A DNA stretch of 64,000 nucleotides, taken from contig JACJYZ010000002.1 in NCBI GenBank assembly GCA_020635855.1, positions 1,302,001 to 1,366,000 on the forward strand, read 5' to 3'. The first letter of the stretch is position 1, and the number at the start of each line of letters is the position of its first letter. Both the position numbers and the translations under genes were made by a program. Source of the stretch: Flavobacteriales bacterium (lineage in GTDB: Bacteria; Bacteroidota; Bacteroidia; JACJYZ01). Positions 9,389-17,626 of the stretch are shown here, one piece after another. The notes under the pieces were generated by a model. The model ran no database searches. It was not told where the DNA came from and saw only the letters and a program-made list of their open reading frames with translations.

Positions 9389-10381
9389 ATGAAAATAACA
9401 GATACACCGGATCGGAAGAAGTGGGCGGATTTTGTTTTGGGACATCCGTCTGGAAATATTTTTCAAACGCCAGAACTGTACGATGTATTCAGGGCTACAT
9501 CCGATAACCATGCCGAGGTGATCGCGCTCGTGGATGATAACGGCGACATTGCCGGGTTGATGGTCTATACCATCCTGATGGAGCCCGGTGTGAAAAAGTT
9601 CTTCTCCACCAGGTCCATCGTGACCGGCGGACCGCTGGTGAAAAACGATGACCTTGCCATTGCCCGCCAGTTGTTCACAGCCTATTGCAAGAAGATCAAA
9701 AAAGCAGGCGCCATCTATACCGAGGTTCGCAACCTGTTTGATATAAGTGCCCTGAACCAGGCTTTTCTCGACGCCGGGTTCTCTTATGTGGAACACCTCA
9801 CCATACACAACGACCTGCAATTGTCTGAAGATGATATGCGAAAGACGCTGCACCGGGGAAGATACTCCAACATCAAACGGGCCATCAATAAAAACCTGGT
9901 GGTGCGACAGATTACTTCCAAAGAAGAAATTATGCGCGGTTACGAGATGATCGTGGATACCTACGAACGGGTCAACCTGCCTGCGCCTCATCCGGATTTG
10001 TTCCTGAATACTGCAGACTTTCTGAAAGAGAAGGCCCACCTCGTCGGATGCTTTATGGATGATAAGATGATCGGCTGCAGGGTGTACTTGATCTATAAAG
10101 ACAGCATGTACGACTGGTACGCGGCAATCGATAGGGAGTATTCCAAATACCAGCCCAGCGACATCACTCCCTGGAAGATGATGTTGTGGGGGAAGGAGCA
10201 GGGTATCAAGATTTATGACTTCGCCGGTGCCGGCAAACCGGATAAGGAATATGCCGTCAGGACGTACAAACTGAAGTTCGGTGGGAAATTGCTGAGTTTC
10301 GGAAGGTACATGAAGGTTCACAAACCCCTGTTGTTCCAGGTGGGTAAAGCTGGAATGAAATTATATAAATATATTCGTTGA
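9389..10381 (+). CDS. FemAB-like aminoacyltransferase / GNAT-fold protein
   Basis: A 330-residue protein resembling the FemA/FemB (lipid II aminoacyltransferase) fold of two tandem GNAT domains. Recognisable segments are WADFVLGHPSGNIFQTPELY at the N-terminus, LHRGRYSNIKRAINKNL in the middle and IKIYDFAGAGKPDKEYAVR followed by YKLKFGG near the C-terminus. That last pattern is typical of FemAB-related proteins in exopolysaccharide loci. It may transfer an aminoacyl or acyl group to a sugar; the acceptor is unknown. ATG 9389 is chosen over GTG 9383 in the same frame because no purine-rich site favours the latter. It is sandwiched between two DUF354 copies. Confidence 0.75.
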   Translation: MKITDTPDRKKWADFVLGHPSGNIFQTPELYDVFRATSDNHAEVIALVDDNGDIAGLMVYTILMEPGVKKFFSTRSIVTGGPLVKNDDLAIARQLFTAYCKKIKKAGAIYTEVRNLFDISALNQAFLDAGFSYVEHLTIHNDLQLSEDDMRKTLHRGRYSNIKRAINKNLVVRQITSKEEIMRGYEMIVDTYERVNLPAPHPDLFLNTADFLKEKAHLVGCFMDDKMIGCRVYLIYKDSMYDWYAAIDREYSKYQPSDITPWKMMLWGKEQGIKIYDFAGAGKPDKEYAVRTYKLKFGGKLLSFGRYMKVHKPLLFQVGKAGMKLYKYIR

Positions 10382-10385
10382 TTCT

Positions 10386-11459
10386 GTGCGAATCCTGATC
10401 GACATAGGCCACCCTGCCCACGTGCATTACTTCAAGCATTTTATCTGGCTGATGCAGATGAAAGGACACGTGTTTTGCCTGATATCAAGAGATAAAGAGG
10501 TTGCGTTCAAACTGCTTGACTACTACAAATTGCCCTATCTCAACCGTGGAAAAGGTAAGGATGGATTGATAGGCAAGATGATGTATATGTTGCAGGCGGA
10601 TTGGTTCGTTTGGCGAAAAGCCATGAAGTTCAAACCCGACATGTTTATCAGCGCCGGCTCCATGTATGCGGCTCATGTGGCCTGGTTGATGCGCAAACCC
10701 CACATCGCCCTGGATGATACTGACCATAACAAAATGCAGCACATGCTGTATGTTCCATTCACCAAAGCCATCCTGACCCCGAAGGTGTTCCAGCAGGACT
10801 TCGGAAAAAAACACATACGTTTCGATGGTTTTCTTGAACTAGGTGCCTTGCACCCCAACAGGTTCAAACCTGCAGAACAACTGCCGGAAGGTTTTGCGCC
10901 AGGTGAACGGTATGTGATCCTGCGCTTCGTTTCCTGGACCGCAAGTCATGATATAGGATTGAAAGGGCTTTCAGAACAAGATAAATACAACCTTGTCCGG
11001 GAATTATCGAAATATGCCCGCATAATCATATCTTCGGAAAGTGCTTTGCCGGACGACCTGAAAGAATATGCATTCAGGGTGCACCCCGCCATGATGCATG
11101 ACGTGTTGCACAATGCCAGCCTGCTTGTGAGTGAAAGCCTGACCATGGCTGCGGAAGCTGCCTTCCTGGGTACACCTTCGCTGTGCATCAGTACTGCGCA
11201 GGCCGGAACATTGGATGAAGAGGTGAGACTGGGCCTGATTGAATTGTTCAGGGAAAGTGCCGGACTGGTTGAGCGAGCGGTGGAGTTGGTGAAACAGCCT
11301 TCGTACAAGGAGGCTTTCGCCGAAAAGACAAGAAGTATTTTGAAACAAAAAACCGATTTGACCGATTGGATGGTCAATTTCGTGGAAAACTATCCGGCCA
11401 GCATGCACGATGCGCAATTGCTCCCGGACCAAACATTAAAGGAAAAGAAGTTTGCTTAA
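10386..11459 (+). CDS. DUF354 family protein, copy 2
   Basis: A 357-residue paralogue of the protein at 8282-9355, of exactly the same length, starting at GTG 10386. By eye well over half of the residues match, including IDIGHPAHVHYFK, RDKEVA, LDDTDHN, VPFTKAILTPKV, FVSWTASHD and ESLTMAAEAAFLGTPSLC. Similarity is also visible in the DNA of the first 60 bases. This is a local duplication that has since diverged. The two copies may act on different sugars or form a heterodimer. It starts four bases after the FemAB-like stop. Confidence 0.85.
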   Translation: MRILIDIGHPAHVHYFKHFIWLMQMKGHVFCLISRDKEVAFKLLDYYKLPYLNRGKGKDGLIGKMMYMLQADWFVWRKAMKFKPDMFISAGSMYAAHVAWLMRKPHIALDDTDHNKMQHMLYVPFTKAILTPKVFQQDFGKKHIRFDGFLELGALHPNRFKPAEQLPEGFAPGERYVILRFVSWTASHDIGLKGLSEQDKYNLVRELSKYARIIISSESALPDDLKEYAFRVHPAMMHDVLHNASLLVSESLTMAAEAAFLGTPSLCISTAQAGTLDEEVRLGLIELFRESAGLVERAVELVKQPSYKEAFAEKTRSILKQKTDLTDWMVNFVENYPASMHDAQLLPDQTLKEKKFA

Positions 11460-11493
11460 GTTTTATCTTAGCGTCCATTTGTAGCCACGTTTT

Positions 11494-12246
11494 ATGGCAA
11501 GAGATTTTACATTAATATCATATGAACATTTGTTGGTTGCCCTTCAGCAGAAAGGCTACCGCTTTGTTACGTTCGAGGAATTCCTGACCACATCACCGGA
11601 AGGTAAGATCGTCATCATGCGCCATGATGTGGACGATAAGCCCCTCAATTCTCAACATACCGCTGAGATCGAACACAAACTGGGGATCCGGGGGGTATAC
11701 TATTTCCGGATTGTTCGCCAGAGCAATGATCCCGCAGTGATTCGTGCCATTGCCGAGATGGGGCATGAGATCGGATACCATTACGAGGATCTTGCACTGG
11801 CCCGTGGGGATTTCAAAAAAGCCATGGAGAATTTCGAAAAGAACCTCAAGTATTTTAGGGAGTTCTATCCCGTGCGTACCATCTGTATGCATGGTAGCCC
11901 CACCAGTAAATGGGACAACAGGAAGGTCTGGGAGAAATACAAGTACAAGGATTTCGATATCATCGGTGAACCTTATCTCGACCTGAACTTCAATTCATTT
12001 TGCTACCTGACGGATACCGGCCGGAAATGGAACGGCGACCAGGTGAGCATACGGGATAAGGTCCACTCACCGCATCAGTTCAATTTCAGAAAGACAAAGG
12101 ATATCATTAAGAATATAGATGCATTGCCGGAACAGGTCATGATTACCGTTCATCCCCAAAGATGGAACGACCCTATGGTGCCATGGGTGACGGAGTTGGT
12201 ATACCAGAATGCCAAGAACCTGGTGAAATGGTTGATCATACGGTGA
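11494..12246 (+). CDS. NodB-like polysaccharide deacetylase family protein
   Basis: A 250-residue protein with an HDVD-type metal motif (VIMRHDVDDKP, near residue 45), then GHEIGYHYEDL (near 95) and CMHGSPTSKWDN (near 135). It belongs to the same wide NodB/glycosyl-hydrolase-barrel group as the 7431 protein but is clearly a different subfamily. The canonical HxxxH pair is not present as such (HYEDL). There is no signal peptide. It lies directly before asnB in the same operon. The substrate is probably a locus-specific sugar intermediate, by position only. Confidence 0.75.
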   Translation: MARDFTLISYEHLLVALQQKGYRFVTFEEFLTTSPEGKIVIMRHDVDDKPLNSQHTAEIEHKLGIRGVYYFRIVRQSNDPAVIRAIAEMGHEIGYHYEDLALARGDFKKAMENFEKNLKYFREFYPVRTICMHGSPTSKWDNRKVWEKYKYKDFDIIGEPYLDLNFNSFCYLTDTGRKWNGDQVSIRDKVHSPHQFNFRKTKDIIKNIDALPEQVMITVHPQRWNDPMVPWVTELVYQNAKNLVKWLIIR

Positions 12247-12286
12247 GTACATCCTTTAAAGCAATGTACAAAACGATGGATAGCAT

Positions 12287-14113
12287 ATGTGTGGGATAGC
12301 CGGTATAGTGAACTTTTCGTCGGAAGCTGTTGATCCGGCAGCGATACAAGACATGATGAACCGGATCAAGCATCGCGGTCCGGATGATGAAGGTATGTTC
12401 CTTCGCGATCACGTGGGAATCGGACATGTGCGGCTCAGCATTATCGACCTTTCTTCCGCCGGGCACCAACCGATGTTCAGCAACGACGACCGTTATGCCA
12501 TCGTGTTCAATGGCGAGATCTACAATTATGTGGAACTCCGCGAAGAGTTGAAGGACGGGTACAGCTTCAGATCCAAAACCGATACGGAAGTATTACTGGC
12601 TGCTTACATCAAATGGGGTGAGCAATGCCTGCCGCGTCTGAACGGTGATTTTGCATTTGCCATCTACGATACCCGGGAGAAAACACTCTTCGGAGCCAGG
12701 GATCGTTTTGGAATCAAGCCGTTTTATATCTACCGGAATGAACAAAGGTTCGTGTTCGCATCCGAGATCAAGTCGGTGTTGCCCCTGGTAGACCAACTGA
12801 CCCCCAACGAGAAGTCGCTCTACGAATACCTGGTTTATAACCGCACGGATCAGTCGGACGAGACCTTCTTCGATTCCGTTCACAAACTTCACCACGGCCA
12901 CTGCTTTACCATTCGCAACGGCAAGGTGGATATCCGAAAGTGGTACGATCTCAAAGAACAGGTACGCTACCCGTCGCCCATGACACCCGGGCAATACAGG
13001 GAAGAATTCAGGAAATCCGTTGGGTTGCGACTGAGGAGCGATGTACCGGTGGGAGTTTGTCTCAGTGGCGGCATCGATTCATCAGCTGTTACCTCCGTGT
13101 TGTATCACGATTTCAACCTGAAGGAAGTCAAAACGTTTTCAGCTGTTTTCGAAAAGGGTTCCTGGGCGGATGAAAGTCCGTTCATCAACGCCTTCCAGGC
13201 TGAGTTGAACAACATGTTCTACATACAGCCCACGGCTGAAACGTTTTATGATGAGTTCAAGGGTTTCGTAACCGCGCAATGTGAACCCATTCCGGGCGTG
13301 AGCCCCTACTCGCAATACAAGGTGATGCAGCTGGCCAGCCAGAACGTGTCGGTCACACTCGATGGGCAAGGGGCTGATGAGATGCTGGGCGGATACAACT
13401 ACTTTTACGGGGGGTATTTCAAGGAACTGCTTCGCAGCCTGAAATGGATCACGCTTTGCCGGGAACTGATCGGTTATGGCAAACGCAACCCTTCCAAAGA
13501 TGCCTATGCGTATTTTCTGTTTTACCTGTTGCCGCAGGGCCTGAAGAAGTACGCAGGTCGCAAGACGTATGGAAGCATCTCTACCGAATTCTATGAAAAA
13601 TACAAGAACGTTTCAACCATCTCCAGTGACCTGTATGATCCCCGGACATTGCATGATTCGTTCCTGCAACATTTTGAACATAAACTGGAGCATTTGCTGA
13701 AATGGGACGATCTGAATTCGATGCGGTTTTCCATCGAATCCAGGGTGCCGTTCCTTGACCACAACCTCGTTGAGAAGACGTTATCACTGCCGCCCGACCT
13801 CGTGTTGAAAAACGGTGTGAGCAAATACATCATGCGTGAATCCGTGCGGGATATTTTACCGGCTGCCATTTACAACCGCAGGGATAAGAAGGGTTTTACC
13901 ACCCCGTCTGATGAATGGTTCAGGTCGAAGGCTTTCCAGGCCTACATTCAGGATATGCTCCATTCCGCCGCTTTCAAACAGAGGGGATATTTCAATGTGG
14001 AAGATTGCCAGAAAAAGTACCAGGCGCACATTGAAGGCAAAGGCAATTTCTCCAAAGACATTTGGAAGTGGATTAACCTGGAAGAATGGTTCCGGATATT
14101 CATTAACCGTTGA
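12287..14113 (+). CDS. asnB: Asparagine synthase (glutamine-hydrolysing), AsnB family
   Basis: A 608-residue two-domain amidotransferase. It begins MCGIAGIV, with the class II glutaminase nucleophile Cys2, and has the GATase signatures RHGPDDEG-like HRGPDDEG (near 30) and FNGEIYNY (near 75). The C-terminal synthetase domain has the PP-loop SGGIDSSA (near residue 258) and LDGQGADEMLGGY (near 360). The family makes asparagine from aspartate, glutamine and ATP. Homologues inside capsule loci often amidate sugars or attached amino acids instead. With the glutaminase-less paralogue at 1494, the locus has two such enzymes, which favours a glycan-specific role. Confidence 0.88.
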   Translation: MCGIAGIVNFSSEAVDPAAIQDMMNRIKHRGPDDEGMFLRDHVGIGHVRLSIIDLSSAGHQPMFSNDDRYAIVFNGEIYNYVELREELKDGYSFRSKTDTEVLLAAYIKWGEQCLPRLNGDFAFAIYDTREKTLFGARDRFGIKPFYIYRNEQRFVFASEIKSVLPLVDQLTPNEKSLYEYLVYNRTDQSDETFFDSVHKLHHGHCFTIRNGKVDIRKWYDLKEQVRYPSPMTPGQYREEFRKSVGLRLRSDVPVGVCLSGGIDSSAVTSVLYHDFNLKEVKTFSAVFEKGSWADESPFINAFQAELNNMFYIQPTAETFYDEFKGFVTAQCEPIPGVSPYSQYKVMQLASQNVSVTLDGQGADEMLGGYNYFYGGYFKELLRSLKWITLCRELIGYGKRNPSKDAYAYFLFYLLPQGLKKYAGRKTYGSISTEFYEKYKNVSTISSDLYDPRTLHDSFLQHFEHKLEHLLKWDDLNSMRFSIESRVPFLDHNLVEKTLSLPPDLVLKNGVSKYIMRESVRDILPAAIYNRRDKKGFTTPSDEWFRSKAFQAYIQDMLHSAAFKQRGYFNVEDCQKKYQAHIEGKGNFSKDIWKWINLEEWFRIFINR

Positions 14114-14127
14114 GATAGTTATTTCCC

Positions 14128-15552
14128 ATGATTTTCAATTCTTTTATTTTTTTCGTTTTCCTGGGCGTAGTCCTGCCCGTATTTTATTTACTGCCCAACA
14201 AAACAAGCAAGAACGTATTCCTGCTCATCGCCAGTTATTTCTTTTATGGTTACTGGGATTGGCGGTTTTGTTCGCTGCTCGCTTTTACAACGCTGGTGGA
14301 TTACTTCATCGGCAATGCTATTCATAGGACGGAAGGGGAGGCGAAGCGGAAACGACTCCTGATCGTTAGCCTGGTGGTGAACCTGGGTATCCTTGGGTTC
14401 TTCAAGTATTTCAATTTCTTTATTGATAACATCCGGGATGTATCAGCGGGATTGGGGTTCAAACTCGACTTCATTCACATGAACATCATCCTGCCCGTGG
14501 GGCTTTCATTTTACGTGTTCCATAACCTTTCGTACATCATAGATATTTATCGTCGTAAGATCGAACCTTCGCAGAACATCATCGACTTCGGTTTGTTCGT
14601 AACGTTTTTTCCTCAATTGGTGGCCGGTCCCATCGGTCGGGCAAGTGCATTGTTGCCTCAATTGTCACGCAACCTGAAGCCCACACGCGCACAGGTGTAT
14701 GAAGCCATCCCGTTGATCGTGTCGGGTTTGTTCAGGAAAGTGATGATAGGCGATACAACCGGCCGGTTCGTAGATCACATTTTCGAAAACATGGAAGCCT
14801 ACAAAGGCATTGAACTGCTGAGTGCCCTTGTCTTGTTCTCCATCCAGATCTATGCCGACTTCTCCGGGTATACCATGGTGGCCCGGGGCACGTCGAAACT
14901 CTTTGGCGTGGAGTTGATGAAAAACTTCGAACAACCCTATTTGTCACATAACATCACCGAATTCTGGAGGCGCTGGCATATTTCGCTTTCTTCATGGCTA
15001 CGCGACTACCTGTACATCTCGCTGGGCGGTAATCGCAAAGGTCAGACCCGCACATACGTGAATCTCATGTTGACCATGTTGTTGGGCGGACTGTGGCATG
15101 GTGCCAGTTGGAACTTTGTGATCTGGGGCGGACTTCACGGTCTGTACCTGGCGGTGCATAAGATGTATTCAAAAGGGAGATCCATTCAGGCGGAGAATGT
15201 ATGGCCCGTTTCATTCCGTTCCGCGCTGAGTATGGCAGGAACATATGTGTTGGTGCTGTTCACGTGGTTGTTCTTCAGATCCACATCCTGGGAAACAACG
15301 CGCATCTTCTTCTCCAAGATGTGGCATTGGGAAACAAGCGAATATACCGGTTGGTTTGTGTTGACCACACTCACTTACCTGGTACTGATCGTGGCCATGG
15401 ACCTGGTGTTGTATGCCACGCGGAAGGAAACGGAGTTGGACAGGATATTGTCGGTGCCGCTCCGGTATGGTGTAATGGCCGGAACGTTTTTCTTTACAAT
15501 GATGTATCTCTACCAGTCGAAACCGATGCCGTTCATTTACTTTAAATTTTAA
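14128..15552 (+). CDS. MBOAT family membrane O-acyltransferase (AlgI/DltB-like)
   Basis: A 474-residue polytopic protein with about ten membrane segments. Typical AlgI-like features are FPQLVAGPIGRASALLPQL (near 155), the QIYADFSGYTMVARG segment (near 240), the NITEFWRRWHISLSSWLRDY stretch (near 275) and the histidine-containing MLLGGLWHGASWNF (near 315), whose His is the presumed catalytic residue. These enzymes pass acyl groups from a cytoplasmic donor across the membrane to a periplasmic acceptor, usually with an SGNH partner. That partner is encoded immediately downstream. Together they probably O-acetylate the exopolysaccharide. Confidence 0.92.
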   Translation: MIFNSFIFFVFLGVVLPVFYLLPNKTSKNVFLLIASYFFYGYWDWRFCSLLAFTTLVDYFIGNAIHRTEGEAKRKRLLIVSLVVNLGILGFFKYFNFFIDNIRDVSAGLGFKLDFIHMNIILPVGLSFYVFHNLSYIIDIYRRKIEPSQNIIDFGLFVTFFPQLVAGPIGRASALLPQLSRNLKPTRAQVYEAIPLIVSGLFRKVMIGDTTGRFVDHIFENMEAYKGIELLSALVLFSIQIYADFSGYTMVARGTSKLFGVELMKNFEQPYLSHNITEFWRRWHISLSSWLRDYLYISLGGNRKGQTRTYVNLMLTMLLGGLWHGASWNFVIWGGLHGLYLAVHKMYSKGRSIQAENVWPVSFRSALSMAGTYVLVLFTWLFFRSTSWETTRIFFSKMWHWETSEYTGWFVLTTLTYLVLIVAMDLVLYATRKETELDRILSVPLRYGVMAGTFFFTMMYLYQSKPMPFIYFKF

Positions 15553-15567
15553 GCGGTACCAGGAGAA

Positions 15568-16575
15568 ATGAAAAAAATCAAATCCATATTGCTGTTCGGA
15601 ATCGGCTTCGGTATTGTTTGTTTGACGTTCGGACTGATCCTGAAATTCGGTGGAATTATGTCGCCCATCCTTATGATTGATCAGGAAAACGGCGAACGGT
15701 ACATGCCGGATAAAATGTGCTGTTCCATCTTTAACTATGAGGGATTCGGGCTGGCCAGGACCAATGAAGACGGTTGGTTCGGACCTGCTTTTCATGATAA
15801 TGGCGAAAATGATGTGTCACTTGCGGTGCTGGGAAATAGCTTCATTGCGGCACGACAGGTGTTTTACCGACATAATTTTCTTTCGCTCTCCGAAGCCATA
15901 CTGCAGGGAGAAAGGCGGAATGTGCATCTCTTCAATTTCGGCAAGGAAACCATGCCGCTCAGGGAAGCATTATATATCAAGGAAGAACTGGAACAAAAAT
16001 ATCACCCGGATTATTTTGTGGTTTTCATTAACGAAAGAAGCCTGGGCAACGAAGGCCGCTACATTCCTTTTTATGAGCTTACCGGCGATTCCCTCACCTT
16101 GAACACGGACTTTCAGCATAAACCCTTTGTAAAGAACTATTCCAAGCTGGAGTTTCTGACAAGTTCGTCACTCGTGTTTCTGACTTATCGGGCAAAGAAT
16201 CGCATTCCAGAGTTCAAGGAAATCGTTTTGGATAAATTCTACCCATCGGAAAATGAAGCAGAAGCGGATGCGAAGATCGACAGGGAAGTAGATGAGGTGG
16301 ATGCCGCCGTGATCCGTAAATTTGCTTCGGATAAAAGGGTGATCTTCCTGCTGGATATCAATGAAAAGCGAAAGGAACAGATCCGGTCCCTGGTGAATGG
16401 CGCACCCATCATTGATGTGAAAACCGCGTTGAAAGAATTGGAAAATCAGGGTGTGGATCCGTATTTCTGGCAAGTGAGCAATGAGAGAGGGCACTGGAAC
16501 CATGCTGCCCATCGGGTGATTGCAAACACATTTGTGGCACAGCTGAAGGCGATTCTGGATAAAGAAAAATCATGA
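15568..16575 (+). CDS. Membrane-anchored SGNH-fold protein, partner of the MBOAT acyltransferase
   Basis: A 335-residue protein with one N-terminal membrane segment (residues ~5-28), so the body lies in the periplasm. The SGNH block I appears as VLGNSFIAARQV, with Asn in place of the usual Asp of GDS but with Ser retained. The C-terminal catalytic region GHWNHAAHRVIAN has the His of block V. AlgJ/AlgX/PatB-type SGNH proteins accept the acyl group from an MBOAT protein and transfer it to the polymer; the adjacency supports this pairing. An AGGAG-like sequence lies just before the ATG. The stop overlaps the next start (ATGA, 16572-16575). Confidence 0.75.
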   Translation: MKKIKSILLFGIGFGIVCLTFGLILKFGGIMSPILMIDQENGERYMPDKMCCSIFNYEGFGLARTNEDGWFGPAFHDNGENDVSLAVLGNSFIAARQVFYRHNFLSLSEAILQGERRNVHLFNFGKETMPLREALYIKEELEQKYHPDYFVVFINERSLGNEGRYIPFYELTGDSLTLNTDFQHKPFVKNYSKLEFLTSSSLVFLTYRAKNRIPEFKEIVLDKFYPSENEAEADAKIDREVDEVDAAVIRKFASDKRVIFLLDINEKRKEQIRSLVNGAPIIDVKTALKELENQGVDPYFWQVSNERGHWNHAAHRVIANTFVAQLKAILDKEKS

Positions 16576-17309
16576 GCATTTACAACAAGGTCAGAAGGGC
16601 GGTAGCCAAAAGAATCGTGAACAGGAAGCTTCCGTTGAACCTGTCTGAGGCTATTGTGACCTTTACGTTTGATGATGTGCCTGATTCCGGTATGGAAGAA
16701 GGCATGCGTATCCTCAATACATTTGGCTACAAGGGGACTTATTACGTGGCCCTGAGTTTTTACGATCACAACCGGACCGACGGAATGCAGTTCAACCCGA
16801 AATACCTGAAACAAGTGGTGGATGGAGGAGGAGAGCTGGCGTGCCACACATACAATCACATCCATTTTTATCAATCTGGCAAAGCGCAAATCAGGGAAGA
16901 TCTGGATAAAAACCGCCAACGGATGCAGGAATGCATCGAGGGTCTGTCCTTTACCAATTTCTCCTACCCATACGGAGAGCAAACCATCACAGCCAAACAA
17001 GCGGTGAAGAACCGGTTTAAAACCGCAAGGGGGGTGAACAGCGGAATCAATCACGGTGTGATAGACCTGATCAATCTCAGGGCCTATCAGTTGGGTGAGC
17101 AGATGCGTATGCAGGATGTGTACAACCTGATCGATGAAGCCATTCGACTCAAGGGATGGCTGATTTTTTTTACCCATGATGTGGAAAATAAACCTTCCAT
17201 TTACGGATGTACCCCGGCCATGTTGGAGGGAGCTGCAGCCTATTGCAAAGAAAAGCAGGTAAAGGTGCTGACCATGGATCAAGCAGCAAATGCCATCGGT
17301 GCCCGCTAG
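16572..17309 (+). CDS. NodB-type polysaccharide deacetylase with intact metal triad
   Basis: A 245-residue protein with the canonical motifs of carbohydrate esterase family 4. TFTFDDVPDSG (near 35) gives the catalytic base and metal Asp, ACHTYNHIHF (near 95) the HxxxH metal pair, and FSYPYGEQ (near 135) motif 3. It is the only one of the three NodB-fold proteins here with a complete metal site, so it is the best candidate for real N- or O-deacetylation. No signal peptide is visible. It is the last gene of the locus, overlaps the SGNH gene by four bases and is followed by a weak terminator. Confidence 0.87.
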   Translation: MSIYNKVRRAVAKRIVNRKLPLNLSEAIVTFTFDDVPDSGMEEGMRILNTFGYKGTYYVALSFYDHNRTDGMQFNPKYLKQVVDGGGELACHTYNHIHFYQSGKAQIREDLDKNRQRMQECIEGLSFTNFSYPYGEQTITAKQAVKNRFKTARGVNSGINHGVIDLINLRAYQLGEQMRMQDVYNLIDEAIRLKGWLIFFTHDVENKPSIYGCTPAMLEGAAAYCKEKQVKVLTMDQAANAIGAR

Positions 17310-17317
17310 GGAGTTCT

Positions 17318-17338
17318 CAACAAACCCTTGTTGTTTTT
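17318..17338 (+). terminator. Weak Rho-independent terminator ending the polysaccharide operon
   Basis: CAACAA at 17318-17323 pairs with TTGTTG at 17328-17333 around an ACCC loop and is followed by TTTTT. The stem is short and AT-rich, so termination would be partial. Its position just after the last gene supports the call. Confidence 0.5.
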
Positions 17339-17339
17339 A

Positions 17340-17553
17340 GTTCAACTTAGAAACCCGGCGTTTAAGACGGTGGTCATGCCTGCCTGCCATGACACTGGCC
17401 TGTGCATCGACAGGTAGGTTCTGAAGGCTCTGTCCGATTTTTTACCACCAGGTGCACAAGGTCGCCAAGAAAAGTTCCCACAACGAACCATTGCCTTAGA
17501 GCCTTTGTGGCATTCTTGCAATTCGGATGCTTTGCATGATTGATGCCCGGGGT
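17340..17553. repeat. Degenerate interspersed intergenic repeat
   Basis: This gene-free stretch contains two recognisable low-grade elements. At about 17376-17416 a CTGCCTGCC...GACAGGTAGG inverted arrangement is visible. At about 17440-17515 the complementary strand reads like the widespread intergenic sequence built on CTTGGCGACCTTGTGCACC and a second CACAAAGGC arm, with alternating 'CTTxGTGGC' words on both strands. Comparable sequences occur between genes in many Bacteroidota and other phyla, and their function is not established. Short open frames inside have no coding character. Confidence 0.4.
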
Positions 17554-17600
17554 AAAAAAACACCCTTGTGCCGGAGGGGGTACATCCGGACACAAGGGTG
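17554..17600 (-). terminator. Strong Rho-independent terminator for the minus-strand T9SS gene
   Basis: On the minus strand a perfect 10-bp stem (CACCCTTGTG at 17561-17570 with CACAAGGGTG at 17591-17600) is extended by an inner CCGGA/TCCGG pairing with one bulge. It is followed directly by seven T (A7 at 17554-17560 on the plus strand). It lies 27 bases after the stop codon of the 17627-20797 gene. Confidence 0.9.
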
Positions 17601-17626
17601 AATGTTGCGTGCGAAAGGATCGCTGC

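Noticed and set aside
17342..17593. 83-codon minus-strand frame between the deacetylase and the T9SS gene
   Set aside because: It lies across a degenerate repeat and a terminator hairpin; the protein has no coherent features.
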